This document shows positions 1 through 6,127 of a DNA stretch of 10,567 nt, one piece after another. A model generated the notes under the pieces. It ran no database searches. It saw only the letters and a program-made list of their open reading frames with translations, and had not been told where the DNA came from. The position numbers were made by a program, and so were the translations under genes. The first letter of the stretch is position 1, and each line of letters begins with the position of its first letter. Source of the DNA: an uncultured Oscillospiraceae bacterium (GTDB lineage: Bacteria > Bacillota_A > Clostridia > Oscillospirales > Oscillospiraceae); contig CALXGD010000171.1 of the NCBI GenBank assembly GCA_944387745.1, forward strand, positions 1-10,567. The letters are read 5' to 3'.

Positions 1-260
1 GGGACATTGAGGACATCGCCGCCTTTGTGGGCCAGGTGGAGGGGGTCAAGACTGGCGTCACCATCCGGGAGTTGAAGCCCGGAATATGCAAGATCTCCCT
101 GCGCACCCAGCCGGACAATTTGAACGCCAGCGCCGTGTGCGCCCTGCTGGGGGGCGGCGGCCACGCCGCCGCCGCCGGGGCCACAGTAGAGGGGGACATC
201 CCACACACCAAGGAGGTCCTCATGGCCGCTGTCCGGCAGGTGCAGGGCCAAAACAGATAA
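1..260 (+). CDS. DHH/DHHA1-family phosphoesterase, NrnA-like (3' end only)
   Basis: This is the C-terminal part of a DHH-family phosphoesterase. The reading frame is open from base 3, and the start lies upstream of the window. About 85 residues are visible. They carry the DHHA1 signature, a glycine- and alanine-rich stretch (GGGGHAAAAG) that contributes to nucleic-acid substrate binding in NrnA/RecJ-like enzymes. NrnA proteins degrade very short oligoribonucleotides (nanoRNA) and often dephosphorylate 3'-phosphoadenosine-5'-phosphate in the cytoplasm. The gene stops at TAA (258-260), 15 bases before truB. An nrnA-truB-ribF order, usually downstream of rbfA, is common in Firmicutes, which supports the NrnA assignment over RecJ or a GdpP-like protein. 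The catalytic DHH domain is outside the window, so activity cannot be judged. Confidence 0.85.
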   Translation, partial: DIEDIAAFVGQVEGVKTGVTIRELKPGICKISLRTQPDNLNASAVCALLGGGGHAAAAGATVEGDIPHTKEVLMAAVRQVQGQNR

Positions 261-275
261 TCCCTGGGAGGTCTT

Positions 276-1172
276 ATGGCAAACGGAATCCTCATTATCG
301 ATAAGCCACAGGGATGGACGTCGCAGGACGTGTGCGCCAAGCTGCGGGGCGTTTTTCACGAGAAGCGCATCGGCCACGGGGGGACGCTGGACCCCATGGC
401 CACGGGGGTGCTGCCCGTATTTGTGGGCCGTGCCACCCGGGCGGTGGAGTTCGCCAGCGAGGGGGACAAGGCGTATCTGGCCGGACTGCGGCTGGGCGTC
501 ATCACCAACACTCAGGACACAACCGGGGAGACACTGGAGACCTGCCCGGTCTCAGTCTCCCGGCAGGAGCTGGAGGCCGTTCTGGACCATTTCCGGGGCG
601 CCATCCAGCAGGTGCCCCCCATGTACTCCGCCATTAAAATTCAGGGTAAAAAGCTCTATGAGCTGGCCCGGAAGGGCAAGGAGGTGGAGCGGCCCCCCCG
701 CTCCATCACCATCTACTCCCTGACTGTGGAGGAACAGCGCAGCGAGACTGACTTTCTCCTGCGGGTGCGCTGCTCCAAGGGCACCTATGTGCGCACTCTG
801 TGCCATGACGTGGGCCGGGCACTGGGGTGCGGGGGAACCATGTTCTCCCTGCGGCGGACTATGGCCGCCGGCTTCTCCCTGGAGCAGGCCCACCCCCTGA
901 AGGAGGTTTTGGACAGTCCGGAACCAACTGCTCTACTGCTGCCGGCGGACGCCTGCTTCTCCCGCCACCTCTCCCTTTCCCTCGACCCAGAGGGGGAGCG
1001 GAAGGTGCGTAACGGGGTGTCCTTTCCCATCCTCAACACCCCAGACGGCATCTATCGGGTGTATGGGGTTCAGGGGGATTTTCTGGCTCTGAGCCAGGTC
1101 CGGCAGGGGCGGCTGTCCACCGTCAAGAGTTTTTTTGATCCCCCAACACAAAAGGAGAGACAGTCACAGTGA
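276..1172 (+). CDS. truB: tRNA pseudouridine(55) synthase TruB
   Basis: TruB converts uridine 55 in the T-loop of elongator tRNAs to pseudouridine. The 298-residue product has the usual family length. It opens with the typical strand and loop (GILIIDKPQGWTS, residues 4-16). The catalytic motif GHGGTLDPMATGVL lies at 33-46, with the nucleophilic aspartate at D39. Further family landmarks are VPPMYSAIKIQGKKLYELAR (113-132) and the RCSKGTYVRTLCHDVG block (165-180). The C-terminal part from about 240 fits a small PUA-like domain. The ATG at 276 follows GGGAGG (266-271) with a short 4-base spacer. The stop codon overlaps the GTG start of ribF in the sequence GTGA, so the two are probably translationally coupled within the nrnA-truB-ribF operon. 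Nothing appears truncated. Confidence 0.97.
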   Translation: MANGILIIDKPQGWTSQDVCAKLRGVFHEKRIGHGGTLDPMATGVLPVFVGRATRAVEFASEGDKAYLAGLRLGVITNTQDTTGETLETCPVSVSRQELEAVLDHFRGAIQQVPPMYSAIKIQGKKLYELARKGKEVERPPRSITIYSLTVEEQRSETDFLLRVRCSKGTYVRTLCHDVGRALGCGGTMFSLRRTMAAGFSLEQAHPLKEVLDSPEPTALLLPADACFSRHLSLSLDPEGERKVRNGVSFPILNTPDGIYRVYGVQGDFLALSQVRQGRLSTVKSFFDPPTQKERQSQ

Positions 1173-2089
1173 ACAAGACAAAACGGGTCATCGCCCTGGG
1201 CTTCTTCGACGGAGTCCACCGGGGCCACGGGGCCCTGCTGCGGCGGGTAACCGAAAAAGCCAAGGAACTGGGGGCCACCGCCTCCGCCTTCACCTTCGAC
1301 CGCAGCCCCACTGCCGCCATTACCGGCCAGGTGGTCCCCCTGCTCAGCTCGGTGGAGGACCGGGTCTGGCTCATGCGCACCTATTACGGAATTCAGGAGG
1401 TCATTGTCTCCAGCTTCGACGGCATGATGCGCATGGACTGGAGGGACTTTATCACCCAGTACCTGGCCAAGGAGCTGGGAGTCGTCCACGTGGTGGCCGG
1501 CCACGACTTCCACTTCGGCTACATGGGCAAGGGAAATCCCCAGCGGCTCCAGGAGGTCTGCGCCCAGCTGGGCATCGGCTGTGACATCATCGGCAAGGTG
1601 GAGCTGGAGGACATCACTGTGTCCTCCACCTACATCCGCACCCTGATCGCCCAGGGGGAGATGGACCGGGCGGTGGAGTTTTTGGGCCATCCCCACGTGC
1701 TCACCAACCGGGTAACCCACGGGAAGAAGATCGGCAGCTCCTCCCTGGGCTTCCCCACAGTGAACCTGCAGATTCCCGCACCGGTGATCGTCCCAGCCTA
1801 CGGGGTGTACGCCACTCAGGTAGCGGTGGCCGGACAGCGGTATATCGCCGTCACCAACGTGGGGGTGCGCCCCACAGTAAAGGACAACGACGGCCGGGTG
1901 ACGGTGGAGGGCTTCATCCTGGACTTCTCTGGGGATCTGTACGGTCAGGAGCTGCGGATGGAGTTCTATCACCGCATCCGGGGGGAGCGGAAGTTCCCCT
2001 CCCTCCAGGCCCTTTCAGAGGAGATCCGCCGCAACGCCCAGGAGACACAGGAGTTTTTCCAGGCGCTCTCCGCCCCGCCACTTCTCTGA
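1169..2089 (+). CDS. ribF: Bifunctional riboflavin kinase / FAD synthetase RibF
   Basis: RibF phosphorylates riboflavin to FMN and then adenylylates FMN to FAD in the cytoplasm. The 306-residue product has both domains. The N-terminal nucleotidyltransferase part shows the HxGH motif as HRGH (17-20, within GFFDGVHRGH), a second block GHDFHFGYMGKG (111-122), and SSTYIR (152-157). The C-terminal flavokinase part shows GKKIGSSSLGFPTVNL (185-200), GVYA (212-215), NVGVRPT (230-236) and a terminal block around MEFYHRIRGERKF (264-276). Here GFFDGVH replaces the more common GNFDGVH, and the N-terminus is short, starting only a few residues before the first beta strand. The start is GTG at 1169, chosen because AAAGGAGAG (1151-1159) sits about 9 bases upstream and the codon overlaps the truB stop. 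Confidence 0.96.
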   Translation: MNKTKRVIALGFFDGVHRGHGALLRRVTEKAKELGATASAFTFDRSPTAAITGQVVPLLSSVEDRVWLMRTYYGIQEVIVSSFDGMMRMDWRDFITQYLAKELGVVHVVAGHDFHFGYMGKGNPQRLQEVCAQLGIGCDIIGKVELEDITVSSTYIRTLIAQGEMDRAVEFLGHPHVLTNRVTHGKKIGSSSLGFPTVNLQIPAPVIVPAYGVYATQVAVAGQRYIAVTNVGVRPTVKDNDGRVTVEGFILDFSGDLYGQELRMEFYHRIRGERKFPSLQALSEEIRRNAQETQEFFQALSAPPLL

Positions 2090-2184
2090 CCGCAGGCCTT
2101 TTCAGCCCCGCAGCGCCAGGTCCATTTTTCGAGAGCTGCCGCCGCACAGAGCCCTTGGAATTTGAGAAATAAGGAGGGACCCCT

Positions 2185-3540
2185 ATGAGCGCTTCCCCGG
2201 AATCCAGGCGATATGACCGCATGTATCCCATTCTCTGGATTTACACCGCCGCGCTGGCACTGTTCGGCCTGTGCCTGGACACCCCCGCCGGTATTTTGCG
2301 CGGCCTGCGCATCATCGTCCTCACAGAGGACGCTCTGATCACCGACTATGTCCTCATTGCCGGACCAGGGGCCGCTCTTGTCAATTCCGCCCTGGTCACT
2401 GCCATCTCTATTCTCTGTCTCCGCATGGCTCGGGAGCCCCTCAACGGCTTCTCCCTGGTGGTCATCGGACTCATGTCCGGCTTCTCCCTCTTTGGAAAAA
2501 ACTTCGTGAACATCTGGCCCATTCTGGCGGGCTCCTGGCTGTACGCCAAGTCCCGGAGGGAGCCCTTCGGCCGGTACACCTCCGTGGGGCTGATGTCCAC
2601 CGCTCTGGCCCCTGTGGTCAGCTATATTGCCCTGGACAACGGCTGGGGGACGCCCCTCTCCGGCTGTCTCACGGGACTGCTCATCGGCTATATCATGCCG
2701 CCTCTGTCCGCATATACCTATAAGATTCAAAACGGAATGAATCTGTACAACATGGGCTTTGCCTGCGGCGTGACCGCATTCATTCTGGTCCCCCTTATGA
2801 ACTCCCTGGGAGCCACTCCGGCCACCCGCTACCACTGGGCGGAGGGCTATAACCTTCTCTTTGGCCTCTCTCTGAGTATTTTGTGCGCCGTTCTGTTCCT
2901 CATGGGCCTGCTGTGCACAGGAAATCCTCCGTGGGCCTCCTGGGCCGGATACCGCCGGCTGCTCCTCACCAGCGGCCGGGCCCCCAGCGACTATCTGCGC
3001 ATGTTCGGCCCCGGCCCCGTGCTGATGAACACGGGGATGAACGGACTCATCGGCATCGCCTTTATCCTCTGCGCCGGCGGCGACCTGAACGGTCCCACAG
3101 TGGGGGGAATCTTAACCATTATGGGCTTCTCCGCCTTCGGCAAGCACGCCTTCAACATCATCCCGGTGATGGCCGGCGTGCTCCTGGGCAGCTTCGTGAT
3201 GCACTGGTCCCTGAACGACTCCGCAGTGCAGCTGGCCTGCCTGTTCTGCACCACCCTGGCCCCCATTTCCGGATACTTCGGCTGGCCCTTCGGCGTGCTG
3301 GCGGGATTTCTCCACTCCTCGGTGGTGCTGTACACCGGCACGCCGGTGGCGGGGATGAATCTGTACAACAACGGCTTCTCCGGCGGACTGGTGGCCATCG
3401 TCCTCTACCCTCTGATCATCGACATCTTCCGCCGCCGGAAGCCCACCCTGGCCGATCGGGACTACTTCGACCCCATCCAGCACGACGCCCCGGTCACCCC
3501 TCCCGACCTGCGGGAGCTCACCGAGGAGGAAAATCGGTAA
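2185..3540 (+). CDS. DUF1576-type polytopic membrane protein with internal duplication
   Basis: This is a 451-residue, very hydrophobic protein of unknown function. I recognise it by recall as the DUF1576 type, and I do not assign a substrate. The sequence shows two related halves. GPGAALVN (60-67) pairs with GPGPVLMN (275-282). MSGFSLFGKNFVNIWPILAG (97-116) pairs with MGFSAFGKHAFNIIPVMAG (313-331). The segment ending TLAP/ALAP recurs (140-143 and 357-360), and GMNLYNMGFACG (184-195) pairs with GMNLYNNGFSGG (390-401). Such duplication is typical of transporters or channels built from two repeat units, which is inference only. The N-terminus is cytosolic-looking, with about ten membrane segments; the last ~35 residues are charged and soluble. 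ATG 2185 follows AAGGAGG (2171-2177) with a 7-base spacer. No clear promoter is visible in the 95 bases after ribF, so readthrough from ribF is possible. Confidence 0.85.
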   Translation: MSASPESRRYDRMYPILWIYTAALALFGLCLDTPAGILRGLRIIVLTEDALITDYVLIAGPGAALVNSALVTAISILCLRMAREPLNGFSLVVIGLMSGFSLFGKNFVNIWPILAGSWLYAKSRREPFGRYTSVGLMSTALAPVVSYIALDNGWGTPLSGCLTGLLIGYIMPPLSAYTYKIQNGMNLYNMGFACGVTAFILVPLMNSLGATPATRYHWAEGYNLLFGLSLSILCAVLFLMGLLCTGNPPWASWAGYRRLLLTSGRAPSDYLRMFGPGPVLMNTGMNGLIGIAFILCAGGDLNGPTVGGILTIMGFSAFGKHAFNIIPVMAGVLLGSFVMHWSLNDSAVQLACLFCTTLAPISGYFGWPFGVLAGFLHSSVVLYTGTPVAGMNLYNNGFSGGLVAIVLYPLIIDIFRRRKPTLADRDYFDPIQHDAPVTPPDLRELTEEENR

Positions 3541-3570
3541 CTCCCCCCAGATTGTCTGACACACAGAAAA

Positions 3571-3600
3571 GGGCCGCCCCTGCGGGCGGCCCCCTTAACG
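3571..3600 (+). terminator. Hairpin terminator after the DUF1576 gene
   Basis: GGGCCGCCC (3571-3579) pairs perfectly with GGGCGGCCC (3584-3592) around the loop CTGC, starting 30 bases after the stop codon. The tract that follows is only modestly T-rich (CCTTAACGCATCTTT), so it is a plausible but not textbook intrinsic terminator. It separates this gene from the independently promoted gene at 3699. Confidence 0.7.
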
Positions 3601-3650
3601 CATCTTTAGCGCTTTCATTTTTCTCATTTACAGCCCGTTAATTTTCTTCC

Positions 3651-3659
3651 TGCTATAAT
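3651..3659 (+). promoter_or_regulatory. Extended -10 promoter for the PH-like membrane protein gene
   Basis: TGCTATAAT is a perfect extended -10 (TGnTATAAT) 40 bases before the ATG at 3699. The nearest -35-like hexamer, TTTACA (3627-3632), is 21 bases upstream of the -10, which is too far for a standard sigma-A spacing. Recognition would therefore rest mainly on the extended -10. Confidence 0.65.
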
Positions 3660-3698
3660 AGAGTCAGGACATCTGACCGGAGACAGGGAGGTTTTTTT

Positions 3699-4256
3699 AT
3701 GGAACAGCGTCTGCGGGAAGCTCTGATTTGCGGCGAGGAGGTCCGCTGGACCGGCCGCCCCTCCCCCTTCAAGCTGATGGATTGCCCAGAACGACGCTCC
3801 ATCTTCCTCACCTGGCTTCTCTCCGCCCTTGTGCTCCTGGGGGCGCTGCTCTATATAGCCGCGGTCCAGCACAGCGGCGCCGATTGGCTGATTGTGGCGG
3901 TGGTTGCGGCCTTCCTGCCCGTCATGCTCTCTGTCCGCCCCCTGCTGGATAAGCTGTGCTTGGAGAAAAATACCTTGTACGCCATCACCAACCTGCGGGT
4001 CATCGCCTTAGTGAAGGACGACGTGATGTATCTCCCCCTGGGCCGGGGAATGCGGGTGGCAGTCGAGCACCAGGACCACGACTGCGGCAATCTGTGCTTC
4101 GGCGACGCTGTGGGCCGAGAGGGCCGAAAAAGCCGCTCCGACGCGGTGCTGGGCATCCGCTCAGAGGGCAATCAGCCCCATATGCTGGGGATGCTGTTCT
4201 ATCACATCCGCTGTCCAGAGTCGCTGCTCCCCTATTTCGCTTCATCGGGCGCCTGA
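3699..4256 (+). CDS. Small membrane protein with PH-like C-terminal domain, function unknown
   Basis: This is a 185-residue protein I cannot name. Residues 1-33 are polar (GEEVRWTGRPSPF at 12-24). Two hydrophobic segments follow, at about 36-56 and 62-78, with a short polar loop between them. The remainder from about 88 is soluble and begins NTLYAITNLRVIALV (91-105). That resembles the conserved strand of bacterial PH-like (bPH2 / YdbT-type) domains, in which a tyrosine-x-x-T-N-x-R-v-i pattern is frequent. The end, GMLFYHIRCPESL (164-176), is compatible with the last strand and helix of such a fold. The likely topology is two membrane helices with a cytoplasmic PH-like domain; no enzyme motif is seen. 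GGGAGG (3686-3691) precedes the ATG by 7 bases of poly-T. The gene has its own promoter and terminator, so it is monocistronic and convergent with sigF. Confidence 0.8.
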   Translation: MEQRLREALICGEEVRWTGRPSPFKLMDCPERRSIFLTWLLSALVLLGALLYIAAVQHSGADWLIVAVVAAFLPVMLSVRPLLDKLCLEKNTLYAITNLRVIALVKDDVMYLPLGRGMRVAVEHQDHDCGNLCFGDAVGREGRKSRSDAVLGIRSEGNQPHMLGMLFYHIRCPESLLPYFASSGA

Positions 4257-4348
4257 ACTTGTGTATTCAGTCGTCCCTGTCCTCCGCGGCGTGTTACATT
4301 GCGGTTTTCTCTCTCCAACCGCAGAGTTGTCCTCCACGCCCGGGTTTT

Positions 4349-4389
4349 AACCGCCTTCCCTCCGCCAGGGGAAGGCGGTTTGCTTTTTT
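4349..4389 (+). terminator. Strong intrinsic terminator, plus-strand orientation
   Basis: A 12-bp perfect stem, AACCGCCTTCCC (4349-4360) with GGGAAGGCGGTT (4369-4380), closes an 8-base loop and is followed by TGCTTTTTT. It ends transcription of the PH-like gene. The T-tract overlaps the last codon and stop of sigF on the other strand. Read on the minus strand, the hairpin lies just after the sigF stop but lacks a U-tract (AAAACCCG follows), so it would work poorly for the spoIIA operon. A weaker 7-bp hairpin (TGCGGTT 4300-4306 with AACCGCA 4317-4323) lies just upstream. Confidence 0.8.
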
Positions 4390-5110
4390 ATTCCGGCGGC
4401 ATCAGGATTTGGCGCAGGCGCTCCACCGCCCGCCGCTCCAGGCGGGAGATCTGCACCTGGGACACGCCCAGGACCTCTGCGGCCCGCGCCTGGGTAAGGC
4501 CCCGGTAATAGCGCAGCAGCAGCACCTGCCGCTCCCGCTCCGGGAGCTCCTCCAGTGCGGACTGAAGGGCCAGGCGCTACACCAGCCCCTCCTCCATACC
4601 GCCGCTGGAGAGCATCCCCTCCAGGGTCAGCCCCCCCTCCCCCGTCTCTGTCTGTAGGGAGATCACCGGCTCAGTCGCCGTCTCAGCGGCGGCGATCTCC
4701 TCGGGGGTGAGGCCGGTGGCCTGGGAGAGCTCCGACAGCGCGGGCTCCCGCCCCAGCTCCCCCCAGAGCCTACTCCTTGCCCCCCGGATAGAGAGTCCCC
4801 GCTCCTTCAGGCTGCGGCTCACCTTTACCGCCCCGTCGTCCCGGAGGAACCGCCGGATCTCCCCAGCGATCTTGGGCACCGCATAGGTGGAAAACTGGGT
4901 GCCATAGGCGGGGTCATATCCCCGCACCGCCTTGAGAAAGCCCAGGCAGCCCAGCTGATATAAATCCTCCGGCTCCACCCCCCGGCCGTAGTATCGCCGC
5001 ACCACGGCCCAGATCAGGCCGTTGTTCTCCTCCAGCACCTGCTCACAGGCCCGATTGTCCCCCCGCCGGGCGGCCTCCAGAAGCTCCGGAGCCGTGGGCG
5101 TCCCATTCAT
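4388..5110 (-). pseudogene. sigF: RNA polymerase sigma-F factor (SpoIIAC), interrupted by an in-frame amber codon
   Basis: Sigma F is the first forespore-specific sigma factor, held inactive by SpoIIAB. From ATG 5110 (overlapping the spoIIAB stop as ATGA) to TAA at 4388-4390 there are 240 codons, the normal family size. Codon 178, however, is TAG (4577-4579). The first 177 codons give region 2 (EDLYQLGCLGFLKAVRGYD, 48-66; TQFSTYAVPKIAGEIRRFLR, 71-90) and region 3 (ELGREPALSELSQATGLTPEEI, 118-139). After the TAG the same frame continues without a shift: RLALQSALEELPERERQVLL, then YYRGLTQARAAEVLGVSQVQ and ISRLERRAVERLRQIL. This is an intact region 4 with its helix-turn-helix for the -35 element. 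By comparison with B. subtilis sigma F the TAG sits where an acidic residue is usual, so a GAG-to-TAG change is the simplest origin. Without readthrough the product would lack region 4 and could not recognise -35 sequences. Confidence 0.9.
4577..4579 (-). other. Premature or readthrough amber codon within sigF
   Basis: TAG on the minus strand (CTA on plus) lies between GGGCTGGTG and CGCCTGGCC, in the same frame as conserved sigma-factor sequence on both sides. There is no insertion or deletion, so a single base explains the interruption. TAG also ends spoIIAA, the gene at 7663, alr and the lipoprotein gene here, so this codon is an ordinary stop in this genome. Confidence 0.9.
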
Positions 5111-5544
5111 CCCGGCACCCGCCTGGAGATCTGCCGCCGCATGGTCACTGTGGTGCCGCACCCGGGGGCAGAGCGCACCTTCAGGGAGTCCATGAAGCTC
5201 TCCATAATGGTAAAGCCCATGCCGGAGCGCTCCTCACTGCCGGTGGTAAAAAGAGGGGTCCTGGCCTGCTCCACGTCGGCGATGCCCACCCCCCAGTCCC
5301 GCACCACAATTTCCAGCACCTGGTGCTCCCGGCGGCGCAGCTTCATCACAATTTTGCCGATCCGGTCCGGGTATCCATGTATAATTGCGTTTGTGACGGC
5401 TTCGCTCACCGCTGTTTTAATGTCGTTGACCTCCTCCAGGGTGGGGTCCAGCTGGGCTGCAAAGCAGGCGGCAGCGGCCCGGGCAAAGCCCTCGTTGGCG
5501 GAACAGCTTGGAAATTCCAAAACAGCATAGTTTTCCAGATTCAT
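5107..5544 (-). CDS. spoIIAB: Anti-sigma-F factor / serine kinase SpoIIAB
   Basis: SpoIIAB binds and inhibits sigma F, and as a GHKL-fold kinase phosphorylates SpoIIAA on serine. The 145-residue product has the standard length. The ATP site is complete: the N-box SEAVTNAIIHGY (47-58, with the probable catalytic glutamate E48 and Mg-binding N52), the G1 box RDWGVGI (82-88), the lid region PLFTTGSEERSG (97-108), and the G2 box GMGFTIMESFMD (108-119). The sequence closely follows the B. subtilis protein. ATG 5544 is preceded by GGGAGGAAG 6 bases upstream. The stop overlaps the sigF start in ATGA, giving the usual coupled translation of anti-sigma and sigma. No defect is visible here, so only the third gene of the module is broken. 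Confidence 0.97.
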   Translation of the reverse strand: MNLENYAVLEFPSCSANEGFARAAAACFAAQLDPTLEEVNDIKTAVSEAVTNAIIHGYPDRIGKIVMKLRRREHQVLEIVVRDWGVGIADVEQARTPLFTTGSEERSGMGFTIMESFMDSLKVRSAPGCGTTVTMRRQISRRVPG

Positions 5545-5565
5545 ATGTACCTTCCTCCCTGACAG

Positions 5566-5871
5566 CTACTGAAAGCACACCAGCTTCTCCAGTCCGGCGG
5601 CCTGAAACACCCGGCGGGCTTGATCCGGCACATGGAGCACCGCCATACTCCCCTGGATCTGCCGCATCCGCTGATAGGTGCGCAGCAAAACGGCAATCCC
5701 AGAGCTGTCTGTAAACGTCAGCCCGGACAGGTCCAGCCTCAGCTCTCTGGGCAGGGCGGCGTCAATCTGACGGTCCAGCTCTTCCATCACCTCCCGCGCC
5801 CGGTGATGGTCCAGCTCCCCGGATATCGCCGCCGTGAGACAGCGGCCCTCCTCCATACAGGTGACTGCCAT
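5566..5871 (-). CDS. spoIIAA: Anti-anti-sigma-F factor SpoIIAA (STAS domain)
   Basis: SpoIIAA, when dephosphorylated by SpoIIE, displaces sigma F from SpoIIAB. With the ATG at 5871 the product is 101 residues, a single STAS domain. It has the opening strand ISGELDHHRA (16-25), close to B. subtilis TGELDHH, and the phosphorylation loop FTDSSGIAV (53-61). S56 corresponds to B. subtilis S58. The final segment is VFQAAGLEKLVCFQ (88-101). The C-terminus is about 15 residues shorter than in B. subtilis, because TAG comes immediately before the spoIIAB ribosome-binding site. ATG 5871 is preferred over an upstream frame opening at 5976 because the upstream residues are arginine- and proline-rich without homology, and a purine-rich GGGGGAGAGG sits just before 5871. 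It is the first gene of the spoIIAA-spoIIAB-sigF operon. Confidence 0.95.
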   Translation of the reverse strand: MAVTCMEEGRCLTAAISGELDHHRAREVMEELDRQIDAALPRELRLDLSGLTFTDSSGIAVLLRTYQRMRQIQGSMAVLHVPDQARRVFQAAGLEKLVCFQ

Positions 5872-5941
5872 TACAGCCTCTCCCCCTCCCGGCGGCCCGC
5901 CGCGTCTTGTCCGGGAGCGCGCCCAAATTCTGGATGTCTCT

Positions 5942-5999
5942 ATTATAGGCCTGTCCCCCGTCAGATTCCGCCGCATCCTGTCACCCCCTCAAATTTCCT
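5942..5999 (-). promoter_or_regulatory. Candidate promoter region of the spoIIA operon
   Basis: On the minus strand a perfect TATAAT lies at 5947-5942, about 70 bases before the spoIIAA start, but without a convincing -35 at 16-18 bases. Further upstream, AGGAAATT (5999-5992) resembles a sigma-H -35 element, with only a weak GGATGC at the expected -10 spacing. The operon in Bacillus is driven by sigma H and Spo0A, but I do not see a clear Spo0A box. Treat as tentative. Confidence 0.35.
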
Positions 6000-6068
6000 C
6001 TGACGGCCGCGGGCTCTCTTCGCTCCCCAGCGCATCCCCCAGTGGTGGCGGAGTCGGAAAATATCTGT

Positions 6069-6097
6069 TTTACAAATCACTCTTTTTCAGGTATGAT
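6069..6097 (+). promoter_or_regulatory. Sigma-A promoter of the MATE gene
   Basis: TTTACA (6069-6074), a 17-base spacer and TATGAT (6092-6097) form a near-consensus housekeeping promoter, 30 bases before the GTG start at 6128. The surrounding stretch is clearly AT-richer than the flanking genes. It is divergent from the spoIIA operon. Confidence 0.8.
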
Positions 6098-6127
6098 AGA
6101 GCTATCCTGATCAAGGGGGGTCCTTTT

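Noticed and set aside
1070..1972. 300-codon open frame on the minus strand across ribF
   Set aside because: It lies antisense to the clearly real ribF gene, the translation is rich in H, G, V and D with no recognisable motif, and long antisense frames are expected in GC-rich coding DNA.
1969..2835. 288-codon open frame on the minus strand across the ribF end and DUF1576 gene
   Set aside because: It is a shadow of two plus-strand genes, with low-complexity residues and no motif or ribosome-binding site.
2883..3641. 252-codon plus-strand open frame overlapping the DUF1576 gene
   Set aside because: It is an alternate frame rich in R, P, H and G within a strongly conserved membrane-protein gene, and it runs through the terminator.
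4388..4579. Genome-wide recoding of TAG as a sense codon
   Set aside because: TAG ends spoIIAA, the gene at 7663, alr and the lipoprotein gene at their expected ends, so it works as a stop here.
5834..6127. N-terminal extension of the MATE frame from an ATG at 5834
   Set aside because: It would run through spoIIAA and the promoter at 6069-6097; a GTG at 6128 with a good ribosome-binding site gives the standard family start.
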